A stretch of DNA of 25,321 nucleotides from Clostridia bacterium. Its GTDB lineage: Bacteria > Bacillota_A > Clostridia > Oscillospirales > CAG-272. Made by a program: the position numbers and the translations under genes. The stretch is from positions 1 through 25,321 of the forward strand of contig JAFSUU010000004.1 of NCBI GenBank assembly GCA_017445115.1, given 5' to 3'. Below, one piece after another: positions 14,217 to 23,200 of this stretch (the first letter of the stretch is position 1; every line of letters starts with the position of its first letter). Under the pieces are notes generated by a model, which did not search any database, was not told where the DNA came from, and saw nothing but the letters and a program-made list of their open reading frames with translations.

Positions 14217-16982
14217 ATGAGATCCAAGCGCATTACGGCAATAATCCTGTCACTCGTTTTCGTTCTTTCACTGATCCCGTTCGGTGTGTTCGCGGTCACA
14301 TCGTACAATCTCTGGATCGGCGACACAGAGGTCACGAGCACGAACCTCTCGGGCGAGGGCTGGAGCTACGACCCCGAGACAAACACGCTGACGCTGCAAA
14401 ATTTAAACAACGACAACAATTACATCACAAAGCAATATAGATATGACAATATGCACAGCTTTTCTGAAACAACGATTCAGGATATTGATACGGCTTATGC
14501 CGCGATAGCGTATCTCGGTACCAATGAATTTAACATATACGTTGATGATGTTGCTGGCGGAAGTAACTCCTTCCTCGATGTTCGTGGAGAAGGAGATCGT
14601 AAAACAGGGACTTTCGGTATATACAGTCTTGCTTCGCTGAACATATCGGGAATTGATCGTATCAATGTTAATATATCAGATGATGAAGCGCAGCTTTCCT
14701 GCGCAATGTATTCAACCGGTGACATTACAGTCAACGGCAATGGAGAGCATGAGTTTCTTGTCGATTCATCGAGAGAAAATTCATTCGGGATCTGGGCGAA
14801 GGGTAATGTGACGCTCGAAACAGGATGGTTGACAGCGAAAGGTTCAAGATCCGATAACAGCAAAGGCATCCTCGCGAATACTGTTACGATCAAGGATACT
14901 GCCGAACGTCTTACAGCTCAAGGCTCAACACGCGCCATTGACGCTACCGTTATTAACGGGATCGAAGGACGCGGCTGGAATAATTACAGCGGAACGGGAG
15001 AGAAAACAATACTTCCCGTCAACAAGACAGGAGCGTCGCCGGAATATAAAAAGATAAGATTTTATGCTTTTGAGCATTACGGTCTCTGGGTCGGAGATAC
15101 CGAGGTAGTTGAAGACAATCTCTCGGGTGAGGGCTGGAGTTTCAATAACAGTTCTTGCACGCTGACGCTGAATAACTACAAATACTACGGCAACGGGCAC
15201 GCGTTCATCCGTCAGAACGGAGATGATGCGGAAGAAAACAACGCTCAAGCCGGTATCACGTATCTCGGAGAGAGAGAGCTTGAAATTTATCTGCCGAACG
15301 GCACTTCCTCCGAAATTGCACCGACAAACACTGCCGGACTTGAGAACTCTTTCGGAATTTACAGTGCGGCTTCCGTTACGTTATCAGGACTTGGCGAATT
15401 AATTGTTAACGCGTGCGACAACGATGAGGGCGACAGCATTGCGATCGCGTCGGAAGGAAACGTCAAGTTCGACGGCAGTAATATCAGCTGCAATGGCGGC
15501 GATGCTGAAAACTTCTCCTTCGGCGCTTTCGCCGCAGGACAGTTCATTATTGACGGCGGCTCGAATACTGCAAACGGCGGCGATTCGAATTCAATGAGCA
15601 GTGCCGGCATATCGGCGAGTGAAATTTATTTGACAAACAGCTACCTTGAAGCTAAGGGCGGAGAAGCGGGCGTAAACAGCAACGGTATTATCTTCAGCGA
15701 TGAAGCGCATTTTACGAGCGGTTCAGCCGTGCTCGAGGGGGAAGACTACGGAATAAGCGGTTCTTTTGATTCTGAACTCTATATTGGCGCCGGTATTTCG
15801 GAGTTCTCCGCAAAGGGCAACACCCTGGCGATGGGCACGGGATTCGAAGACTGGGACGAATACCTTACGTTTTATAACGAAGTCGACGGTCGCGGTTGGG
15901 ACGACCCGGATCGCCCTCAGGACTATACCGTGATTGAGATCGGGGATGGCATTTTTTATGATTATAGTTATAAAAAGGTAGAATTCCACGAACACGATTT
16001 CGGCGAAGAGACGGAAGCTGACAGGTACTTTAAGAGCAACGCCACCTGCACGTCACCGAAGACTTACTACAAGAGCTGCTCGATCTGCGGCAAGGCAAGC
16101 GACACGGATACTTTCACGGTAGGCGAAGCGAACGGCCACGACTTCACGGCGAAGAGAACGACAAATGAATACCTTGTGCATGCGGCAACTTGCACCGAGC
16201 CCGCTGAATACTACTTCAGCTGTAAGGACTGCGACGCGAAAGACACAGAGACGTTCACCTACGGCGAGCCGAACGGCCACAGCTTCACGGCTGAGAATAC
16301 CGACGCGAAGTACCTCAAGGGCGCGGCAAACTGCACCGAAGCTGCGGTCTACTTCAAGAGCTGTAAGGATTGCGATCTCGCAAGCACAACGGAGACGTTC
16401 AACTACGGCGAGCCGAACGGACACGACGCGGAGCATCACGAGAAAGTCGGAGCGAGCACGAGTGCTGAAGGCGTGATCGAATACTGGAGCTGCACGGTCT
16501 GCGATAAATTATTCTTTGACGAAAACTGCGAGAACGAGATCACCGATCAGAACGATCTCGTCATCCCGATGATCCCCGAATACAAAACCGAAAGTTCGGC
16601 GGCAATAGTCTGGGTAAAGGGCAGCGGAAAAGATCTCGTCTTCCCGTTCAATCGCAACTTTGACTTAGAATCATGCTTCGACCACTTCGCAGGCGCGAAG
16701 ATGGACGGAAAGACTTTGGTCAGAGACAAAGACTACACGGCGAAACGAGGCAGCACGATCATCACTCTGAAGGCTGAGACTCTCGAGGCTCTGTCCTCAG
16801 GCGAGCACGTCTTCACGGCGGTCTTCGACGACGCCGAGAGTGAGATCACTCTGACGATCAAAGACGCCCCCGTGTCGCACCAGACGGGCGACAATATCAC
16901 GACGGTGATCTTTATCGCGGTGATCGCTCTGATATCCGGCGCGGCGCTGATTGTCGCCAAAAAAAGAGTGTTCGGCAGATAA
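14217..16982 (+). CDS. Large exported surface protein with repeated beta-rich domains and Cys-x2-Cys repeats
   Basis: 921 residues from ATG 14217 (GGCGG at 14205-14209, 7 nt away; ATG 14211 is also possible). Residues 1-26 are a signal peptide. Two related modules open with LWIGDTEVTSTNLSGEGWSY (about residue 32) and LWVGDTEVVEDNLSGEGWSF (about 289). They resemble the carbohydrate-binding, beta-helical surface domains of the Cthe_2159 kind. Residues ~590-785 hold three to four ~47-residue repeats with paired Cys-x2-Cys (CSICG, CKDCD, CKDCD, CTVCD) separated by GEPNGH. Residues ~790-885 form an Ig-like X2-type domain. The tail has HQTGDN (888-893), a hydrophobic helix and a basic end (KKRVFGR), like a sortase signal but lacking LPxTG. 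Probably wall- or membrane-anchored adhesion or glycan binding. Confidence 0.85.
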   Translation: MRSKRITAIILSLVFVLSLIPFGVFAVTSYNLWIGDTEVTSTNLSGEGWSYDPETNTLTLQNLNNDNNYITKQYRYDNMHSFSETTIQDIDTAYAAIAYLGTNEFNIYVDDVAGGSNSFLDVRGEGDRKTGTFGIYSLASLNISGIDRINVNISDDEAQLSCAMYSTGDITVNGNGEHEFLVDSSRENSFGIWAKGNVTLETGWLTAKGSRSDNSKGILANTVTIKDTAERLTAQGSTRAIDATVINGIEGRGWNNYSGTGEKTILPVNKTGASPEYKKIRFYAFEHYGLWVGDTEVVEDNLSGEGWSFNNSSCTLTLNNYKYYGNGHAFIRQNGDDAEENNAQAGITYLGERELEIYLPNGTSSEIAPTNTAGLENSFGIYSAASVTLSGLGELIVNACDNDEGDSIAIASEGNVKFDGSNISCNGGDAENFSFGAFAAGQFIIDGGSNTANGGDSNSMSSAGISASEIYLTNSYLEAKGGEAGVNSNGIIFSDEAHFTSGSAVLEGEDYGISGSFDSELYIGAGISEFSAKGNTLAMGTGFEDWDEYLTFYNEVDGRGWDDPDRPQDYTVIEIGDGIFYDYSYKKVEFHEHDFGEETEADRYFKSNATCTSPKTYYKSCSICGKASDTDTFTVGEANGHDFTAKRTTNEYLVHAATCTEPAEYYFSCKDCDAKDTETFTYGEPNGHSFTAENTDAKYLKGAANCTEAAVYFKSCKDCDLASTTETFNYGEPNGHDAEHHEKVGASTSAEGVIEYWSCTVCDKLFFDENCENEITDQNDLVIPMIPEYKTESSAAIVWVKGSGKDLVFPFNRNFDLESCFDHFAGAKMDGKTLVRDKDYTAKRGSTIITLKAETLEALSSGEHVFTAVFDDAESEITLTIKDAPVSHQTGDNITTVIFIAVIALISGAALIVAKKRVFGR

Positions 16983-17010
16983 TTCGAGGCTTCGAATACT
17001 TCAAAACCCG

Positions 17011-17039
17011 TTGACAAAGCGCAGATAATCGTATATAAT
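17011..17039 (+). promoter_or_regulatory. Consensus sigma-A promoter for leader RNA and membrane-protein genes
   Basis: Perfect TTGACA (17011-17016) and TATAAT (17034-17039) with a 17-bp spacer, the only full-consensus promoter in the window. Confidence 0.9.
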
Positions 17040-17045
17040 TAATAC

Positions 17046-17155
17046 GATAAGATCCGGTATGAAGCCGGACAGGGCGCTGAAGCGCGGCTGATCATAAAAT
17101 TCAATGTGTACTATGAAAGCGCACGGCTCTCTGAATAAGAGCTCCGTGCGCTTTT
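17046..17155 (+). ncRNA. Candidate leader RNA or small RNA ending in a terminator
   Basis: A ~110-nt transcript predicted from the consensus promoter to an intrinsic terminator (stem AGCGCACGG / CCGTGCGCT, 17118-17151, then TTTTT), about 45 bp before the start of the next gene. Two further hairpins lie inside: TCCGGT/GCCGGA at 17053-17069 and GCGC-TGAA-GCGC at 17074-17085. An alternative pairing AGCCG (17063-17067) with CGGCT (17085-17089) would disrupt the first. A 10-codon ATG frame at 17059 has no ribosome binding site. The layout fits either a transcription-attenuating riboswitch for the downstream genes or an independent small RNA. It does not match a family I can name. Confidence 0.55.
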
Positions 17156-17198
17156 TGCATAAATTAATATTTTTTTACCATATACGGAGGAAAAAGTA

Positions 17199-17606
17199 AT
17201 GGCATGTTTTCTGGTTTCCGCCGCTGAAGCGGTGATCGCGACGATCGCGGTCAAAGTGATCGAAAAGAAAGAAAAGGCTCCCAAAGAGGTCGAGATCAAT
17301 TTTGAAAACGGCGTCGAAAAGGCGACGAAGATCCCGTTCTCGAGAAAGCTGAAATGGCTCCGCAATATGCTCTGGGGCGGCTCCGCGCTTCTTGCGTTCG
17401 AGCATATCTGGCATGGAGAGGTAGTTCCTTATTTCCCGTTCCTGACTGCTGCCTCAAATCCCGAGGACGCCGCCGAAATGCTTCACGAAATGGCGACTGT
17501 CGGCGTGCTTATGGCAGTCCTTGTGACCGTTGTATGGCTCGGCATACTCGGAGTATGCGCCATCATCGAAAAGAGAGCCGAAAAAGCGCTTCCCGCCGAG
17601 AAATAA
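17199..17606 (+). CDS. Small membrane protein of unknown function (first of a pair)
   Basis: 135 residues with three hydrophobic segments: about 2-21, 60-85 and 102-128. Between the first two is a charged cytoplasmic stretch (KVIEKKEKAPKEVEINF...). The second segment carries FEHIWHGEVVPYFPF, and the third is preceded by AEMLHEMATVG. These histidines and acidic residues near the membrane are suggestive of metal or proton handling, but that is speculation. GGAGG at 17186-17190 gives a strong start. I have an impression of homologues in Clostridia placed beside the next gene, with no established function. The upstream consensus promoter and terminated leader imply conditional expression. Confidence 0.75.
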   Translation: MACFLVSAAEAVIATIAVKVIEKKEKAPKEVEINFENGVEKATKIPFSRKLKWLRNMLWGGSALLAFEHIWHGEVVPYFPFLTAASNPEDAAEMLHEMATVGVLMAVLVTVVWLGILGVCAIIEKRAEKALPAEK

Positions 17607-17618
17607 ACGGAGGCTGAT

Positions 17619-17933
17619 ATGACTTTACTTGTGACTGTGTTTGCGGCGATCGCCTGCACGGTGATCTGGTATAAGACGGCTCCGAAGAGCGAAATGAAAG
17701 TCGGCATCCTCTGCTTTATGTTCTGGGGTGCTTCACTTATGTGGCTCATCGACGCCATATTCGAGTACGCTGAACTCGGAGCGGAGTATTTCTCTCCCGC
17801 TCCCGCCGATATGCTCAACGATCTGTTCCTCGGTCTTTCGGTCATCGCGCTTGCGCTTATCATCTGGCTGGTGATCGTTCTTATCAAAGATCCCAAGGGC
17901 GTTGTGAAAAATATTCTTTTCAAAAAGAAATAA
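17619..17933 (+). CDS. Small membrane protein of unknown function (second of a pair)
   Basis: 104 residues, three predicted membrane helices: about 2-17, 27-46 and 66-90, ending in a basic tail (KNILFKKK). A conserved-looking acidic segment IDAIFEYAELGAEYF follows the second helix. The gene starts 12 nt after the stop of its partner with GGAGG at 17609-17613, so the two are one transcription unit and are probably subunits of one complex. No motif identifies a transporter family. The unit ends in a strong terminator before larC, so association with nickel-cofactor chemistry rests on proximity only. Confidence 0.75.
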   Translation: MTLLVTVFAAIACTVIWYKTAPKSEMKVGILCFMFWGASLMWLIDAIFEYAELGAEYFSPAPADMLNDLFLGLSVIALALIIWLVIVLIKDPKGVVKNILFKKK

Positions 17934-17947
17934 TAAAGAAAACGTAT

Positions 17948-17980
17948 CGGTTCTGCTCTGACCGGCAGAACCGGTTTTTT
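17948..17980 (+). terminator. Intrinsic terminator between the membrane pair and larC
   Basis: CGGTTCTGC (17948-17956) pairs with GCAGAACCG (17965-17973), followed by GTTTTTT. No promoter of good quality is seen in the 28 bp before larC, so larC may depend on read-through. Confidence 0.85.
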
Positions 17981-18008
17981 ACCGTTCTCAAGGTAAAACG
18001 GAGGAAAA

Positions 18009-19208
18009 ATGAAAACACTGTATCTGGACTGCGGAATGGGCGCCGCGGGGGATATGCTGACGGCGGCTCTGCTCGAGCTGATCCCCGATCCCGACGGTTT
18101 TATTGACCGTTTGAATTCTCTCGGGATACCCGGCGTTGAGATAAAGAGAGAGCGCTCTGTAAAGTGCGGGATCGCCGGCACACACGTTGCCGTCACCGTC
18201 AACGGCGAAGAAGAGGGAGAAGAGCACGGTCATCACTCTCATCATCACCATCACAGCTGCCTTGACGATATACGCCATATCGTGACGGAGCATCTGCGTC
18301 TTCCCGAAAAAGTCGCGGGCGATGTTGTGAAGGTATATGAAATGATCGCCGAAGCGGAAAGCCGCGTACACGGAGTTCCTGTCGGAGAGATACATTTCCA
18401 CGAGGTCGGCGCGATGGACGCGGCAGCGGATATAACCGCGGTGTGTCTGCTGATAAACGAGATAGCGCCGGACGAGATCGTGTCGTCTCCCGTCCACGTG
18501 GGCAGCGGTCGCGTAAAATGCGCGCACGGAACTCTTCCGGTACCCGCTCCGGCAACAGCCGAGCTCCTTCGGGGCGTGCCTTCATACGGCGGCTCGGTCG
18601 ACGGAGAACTCTGCACCCCTACCGGCGCGGCGCTCTTAAAGTATTTTGCAGACCGCTTCGGAGATATGCCTGTTATGACTGTCGACAAGATCGGTTACGG
18701 TATGGGAAAAAATGATTTTGAGGACGCAAACTGCGTCAGAGCGATGCTCGGCGAGAGTGCGGGGAGCACGGACAGCGTGCTCGAACTGTCGTGCAACGTT
18801 GACGATATGACTGCGGAGGAAATCGGATTTGCGATGGAGCGCCTCTTTGAAGGCGGCGCGAGGGAAGTGTATTCCGTTCCCGCCGGGATGAAAAAATCGC
18901 GCCCCGGAACCTTGCTTCGCGTTATCTGCGATCCGCGCGACAGAGACGGCATACTGAAGCTGATCTTCAAGCACACGTCGACGATCGGCGTGCGCGAGAT
19001 ACCGACGAGACGCTACGTTCTCGACAGAGAAGTTAAGGAGATCGACACCCGGTTCGGAAAAGTCACCGTGAAGGAGTCGTCGGGCTACGGCGTCAGAAAA
19101 AGAAAATACGAATATGAAGATATCGCCCGCATCGCGAGAGAAAACGGAATGAGCCTTGCAGACGTAAAGTCCGCTCTCGAAAATGTGTTTGACGGAGGAA
19201 CAGTATGA
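18009..19208 (+). CDS. larC: Nickel insertion protein LarC (pyridinium-3,5-bisthiocarboxylate mononucleotide nickel chelatase)
   Basis: 399 residues. LarC inserts nickel into the NPN pincer cofactor of lactate racemase-type enzymes. The opening YLDCGMGAAGDM is the family signature. A His-rich loop (His73, 75, 76, 78-82, then Cys84) lies between the first and second part and probably binds or stores nickel. EIHFHEVGAMDA, SSPVHVGSG, LPVPAPAT and GELCTPTGAALL are further conserved blocks, and the LarC2 region begins near ELSCNVDDMTAEEIGFA. In Lactobacillus plantarum larC is read through a programmed frameshift; here both halves are in a single frame. GGAGG at 18000-18004 precedes the ATG. LarA, LarB and LarE are not in the window. 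The final ATGA overlaps the methyltransferase gene. Confidence 0.93.
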   Translation: MKTLYLDCGMGAAGDMLTAALLELIPDPDGFIDRLNSLGIPGVEIKRERSVKCGIAGTHVAVTVNGEEEGEEHGHHSHHHHHSCLDDIRHIVTEHLRLPEKVAGDVVKVYEMIAEAESRVHGVPVGEIHFHEVGAMDAAADITAVCLLINEIAPDEIVSSPVHVGSGRVKCAHGTLPVPAPATAELLRGVPSYGGSVDGELCTPTGAALLKYFADRFGDMPVMTVDKIGYGMGKNDFEDANCVRAMLGESAGSTDSVLELSCNVDDMTAEEIGFAMERLFEGGAREVYSVPAGMKKSRPGTLLRVICDPRDRDGILKLIFKHTSTIGVREIPTRRYVLDREVKEIDTRFGKVTVKESSGYGVRKRKYEYEDIARIARENGMSLADVKSALENVFDGGTV

Positions 19209-20053
19209 ATACCTTATGGTCGGAAAACGTTCAGGGCGTTATGACTCTGTACCTCAGCCGCAAGCTGAGATTTGACGATATGTTTTTTGAACAGTACGAA
19301 AAGGTGTTCCGGCTCGACAAAACGAAGAAGCTGAAAATACTCGAGATCGGCTGCGGTCCCGGCGCGCTCTCTGAGACGCTGCGCCGTCATTACCCGACGT
19401 CGGAGATCGTCGGTGTGGACCGCGACAGTAATTTCATTGCGTTCGCGAAGGAAAACGTGCAGGGTGTCACGTTCGTCGAGGGCGACGCGACGGCGATCCC
19501 GTTTCCGGACGATACGTTTGACGTCACGATCTCACATACAGTTCAGGAACATATCGAGCCTTCCGCTTTCTGGGGCGAGCAGTACCGCGTTCTGAAGCCG
19601 GGAGGAGTGTGTCTTGCGCTTTCTTCAAGGCGCGGGATAAGCTGCCGGGCAAAATGTCTTGAGATAACTGAGGACGAACGCGCGTTCTGGGAGACTCAGC
19701 CCGGCGTTGAGGAGATGATGGAAAGGGATCAGGTCTGCAGATATCCGATGTCGGAATCTGAGATCCCGCGTGAGGCGGCGAAGCACGGGTTTCACGATAT
19801 TTCGGCAGGATATGCCGTGATAGATCTGACTCCGGACGATCCGAAGTACCCGGCGTGTATGGCGGAAGCGATGATAGAGTCCGACAGGCAGTGCGACCTC
19901 GAGGGGCTGAGAAGCACTCGTTCTCCCGCCGCGGATCGAGTGGCAGATATCGTGAACGCAAAGTATGACGAGAGGCTGCATCTTTACAGAGCCGGAGTGA
20001 AACAATGGGATACGACGGTTTCCGTGATAATGATCTTAAGAGGCGTTAAATGA
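19205..20053 (+). CDS. Class I SAM-dependent methyltransferase coupled to larC
   Basis: 282 residues. Motif I ILEIGCGPGALSE (about residues 41-53), post-I acidic residue in VGVDRDSN, motif II FDVTISHTVQEHIEP and motif III LKPGGVCLAL form a complete Rossmann methyltransferase. A cysteine pair (GISCRAKCLEI) and a substrate-side C-terminal region follow. The substrate is not known. The start codon overlaps the larC stop by 4 bp, so translation is coupled and a role linked to the same cofactor or enzyme system is plausible, though methyltransferases with similar sequence also occur alone. The unit ends in a strong terminator at 20070. Confidence 0.87.
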   Translation: MNTLWSENVQGVMTLYLSRKLRFDDMFFEQYEKVFRLDKTKKLKILEIGCGPGALSETLRRHYPTSEIVGVDRDSNFIAFAKENVQGVTFVEGDATAIPFPDDTFDVTISHTVQEHIEPSAFWGEQYRVLKPGGVCLALSSRRGISCRAKCLEITEDERAFWETQPGVEEMMERDQVCRYPMSESEIPREAAKHGFHDISAGYAVIDLTPDDPKYPACMAEAMIESDRQCDLEGLRSTRSPAADRVADIVNAKYDERLHLYRAGVKQWDTTVSVIMILRGVK

Positions 20054-20069
20054 GATCGCCGAACAGAAG

Positions 20070-20107
20070 AGCGGGGAGGCTTTTTGCGAAAAGCCTCCCC
20101 GCTTTTT
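20070..20107 (+). terminator. Strong intrinsic terminator after larC-methyltransferase
   Basis: AGCGGGGAGGCTTTT pairs with AAAAGCCTCCCCGCT (20070-20084, 20089-20103) around a short loop, followed by TTTTT. Confidence 0.92.
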
Positions 20108-20140
20108 CAACTGTTTCCCGGTCCTCATTCCGCTTGCAGC

Positions 20141-20169
20141 TTGCAAAATGAATAAATTTATGTTATACT
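20141..20169 (+). promoter_or_regulatory. Sigma-A promoter for the LRR-peptidase-dockerin gene
   Basis: TTGCAA (20141-20146), 17-bp spacer, TATACT (20164-20169) with a TGT before it. Confidence 0.65.
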
Positions 20170-20215
20170 TAAAATGTATAAGTATATCCAACCGTTTTTT
20201 CGTAAGGGTGAAAAT

Positions 20216-23200
20216 ATGAAAAAACTGATCTCTATAGTATTATGCGCGGTGATGTTTTTATCAGTCGTGTCAGCGGCGGTACCCGTTTTCGCGGCGACGG
20301 CGTCCGGCACGTGCGGCGATGACCTTGCGTGGTCGTTCGACGCGTCCGCCGGAAAACTGACCGTTACAGGCAGCGGAGATATGACGCAGTATTCGTCTGC
20401 ATCTCTGATCCCGTGGTATCAGTACCGCCAGCAGATCAAAGCCGTAAGTCTGACGTCGGACGTAACGTACGTCATGTCGTCGGCGTTTTCCATGTGCTCT
20501 TCCTTAACTTACAATGAGTACGGAAAGGGAAAGTATATCGGCAACGACGACAATCCTTACGTCATGCTGACCGGACTTTCGGACAACGGCGGATCGACGG
20601 CGTATGAGATACACGAGGATACGAAAATTATCGCCGATTGGGTCTTCGGCGACAGCAGAGTGAAAGATCTTGAGATCCCGAGCGGTGTCGTTTGGATCGG
20701 AGAGGGCGCTTTTGCAAACACCAGACTTGCGAACGTAACGGTGCCCGCGGGGTTAAAGAAGCTCTCGAATACCGCTTTCTCAAACTGCACAAAACTGACG
20801 ACGCTCGTCCTTCCCGAGGGGCTTGAGGAGATCGGCCGCCGCGCGTTTTACAAGTGTTCCGGGCTGACGACTCTGATCCTGTCCTCGTCCGTCACGTCGA
20901 TCGGAGACAGCGCGTTTTTCGGCTGCTCTTCGCTGACGGATATTTATTACGGCGGCTCGGAAGATGACTGGAATGCGATCGACATCGCATCCGATATGAG
21001 AGAGTTCTTCTCCGGCGTATCTCTTCATTTCAACAGTGTATGCGGCGCGGAACTCATCTGGTCGCTTTCAGACGGCGTGCTCTCGATAAACGGACGCGGA
21101 GCGATGGCAAACTACGACCTTGCGGCGAACTATGCGCCGTGGTATGACCTGAGAGATCGGATAACTACCCTCACCGTTTCATCCGACGCGACGTCGATCG
21201 GCGACGGAGCGTTTTACGGTCTTGAAAACCTCACCGAGGTATTCATACCGGCCGGCGTTTCGAGCATCGGAAAGAATGCCTTTTCGGGTTGTTCGTCTCT
21301 TACCGCGGTCGACTATTCCGGCACTTCTGACGAATGGAATTCGATAGATATATGCGAAGGAAACGATGAACTCCTTTCGGCGGAAAGAGTTTCGGCTGAC
21401 GCCGGCACCTGCGGCGAGCAGATCGCATGGATATTTTATTTCGACAGCGGAAAGCTCGACATTATCGGCTTGGGCGATATGACGGAATATGCGTCTGTCT
21501 ACGACATCCCGTGGTTCGATTATCGGGACAGAGTAAAAACCTTAAATATTACGGATGGCGTGACGTCGATACCCGACAATGCTTTCTCCGGGTTCGTCAA
21601 TCTTGAGGACGTCTCCGTTCCGAACAGTATAGAGCGCCTCGGCACCTCGGCGATATCCGGCGGCTCAAAAACGAACTATGCGACTTACGGAAACCTGAAA
21701 TACTTGGGCAACGCATCGGATCCTTATCTCATCCTCATCGGCGTTACCGGAGAAACTAAGGCGTCGTACACGATAAACGACGGCACAAAATTCATTCTCA
21801 ACTCGGTCTTCGGCGACTGCACGAGGTTTAATAACATAACGATCCCCGACGGCGTCGTATCTATAGGAAACGGTATTTTTGCGAACTGTCCCAAGCTGAC
21901 TTCGGTTAATATTCCGGCATCTGTCACCTCGCTCGGAAGTAATCTTTTCCCGAGCTGTACAGCGCTCGCGTCCGTCACGGTCGACCCGGATAACCCGGTC
22001 TACCGCTCAGACGGCAACTGTATAATCGAGAGGGCGACGGGAACGATCATTTCCGGCTGCAGCGCAAGCGTGATACCGGACGACGGTACGATCTTTGCGA
22101 TCGGCGACTCGGCGTTCACAAACTCTCAGAAACTTCCCTCGGTCACGATCCCCGACAGCGTCACTTACATCGGCAGCAACGCATTCTATTACTGCAGGTC
22201 GCTGACCGAGATCGTGATACCGGACTCCGTCAGAACTATCGGTGACGGCGCGTTTGCAAGGTGCGAGGGCATCACTTCGATCACGATCCCCGAGAGCATT
22301 ACCGGAATAAGCCAGAAATTGTTCGAGGCATGTACGTCGCTTGAAAGTGTGGTGCTCCCTGTCAGTGTGAAGTCTGTGGGACCTTCCGCTTTCGGTTCAT
22401 GCACGGCTTTCAAAAACGTTCTATACGCGGGAACGGAAGAACAGTTCGAAAAGATCGCGGTTGACAATAAAAGCGGCAACAACTTTGATTTTCTGAACGC
22501 GACGGTCATCTACAATTACAGCGGGTTCGGACCCGGCGAGACAGTTGTATGGAAATTCGGCGGCGGCATTCTCACCATTATGGGAGTCGGCGAAATGACC
22601 GATTATGAAACGCCTGAGGACGCTCCGTGGTACGACAAAACAGATTCTATTACGTACGTCGAGATCCAGTCCGGCATCACGTCGGTATCGGCTAACGCTT
22701 TCGCGGGCGCCGAAAACCTTGTGACCGTTCGTATTCCCGCAACGCTTGAATCCATCGGCGAGAACGCGTTTGCGGACTGCCCGTCGATCGAGCGCGTCTA
22801 TACCGGCGCGTACGACGCCGAAAACGTCACTGTCGCGGGCGGCAACAGCGCCCTGTACTCGGCAGCGTGGTATTATGCAACGGACGAATATTATATAGAC
22901 ACGTCGGAAATAATGCCGTTTGCAAATTCGAAGAACAATTTCGGCACGGCATATAACGTATCAGACGTCGATTTCACGCATCTTTGCGAATACGTCAGGA
23001 TGATCTACAAGGATGACGAGAACAAGGCATCGGGCGTTATAAACGGTCTGCAGTCCTTGAGAGAATCGGAATGGAAGGGCTCCTGCTACGGAATGGCGGT
23101 CGTGACGCTGCTCGACAGAGCTTTGATGATCGCGTTCAACGAGAATTTCAGCGACGCTTCGACGATGAGCGAGGTCGACGTTCCAAACGGCAACGCGGCT

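Noticed and set aside
17059..17091. 10-codon leader peptide MKPDRALKRG in the leader RNA
   Set aside because: No ribosome binding site, and no run of a regulatory amino acid as in attenuation peptides.
17101..17199. Peptide frame starting MCTMKAHG across the terminator
   Set aside because: It runs through the terminator stem and U-tract and lacks a ribosome binding site.
18009..19208. Programmed frameshift in larC
   Set aside because: Both LarC parts are in one uninterrupted frame here.
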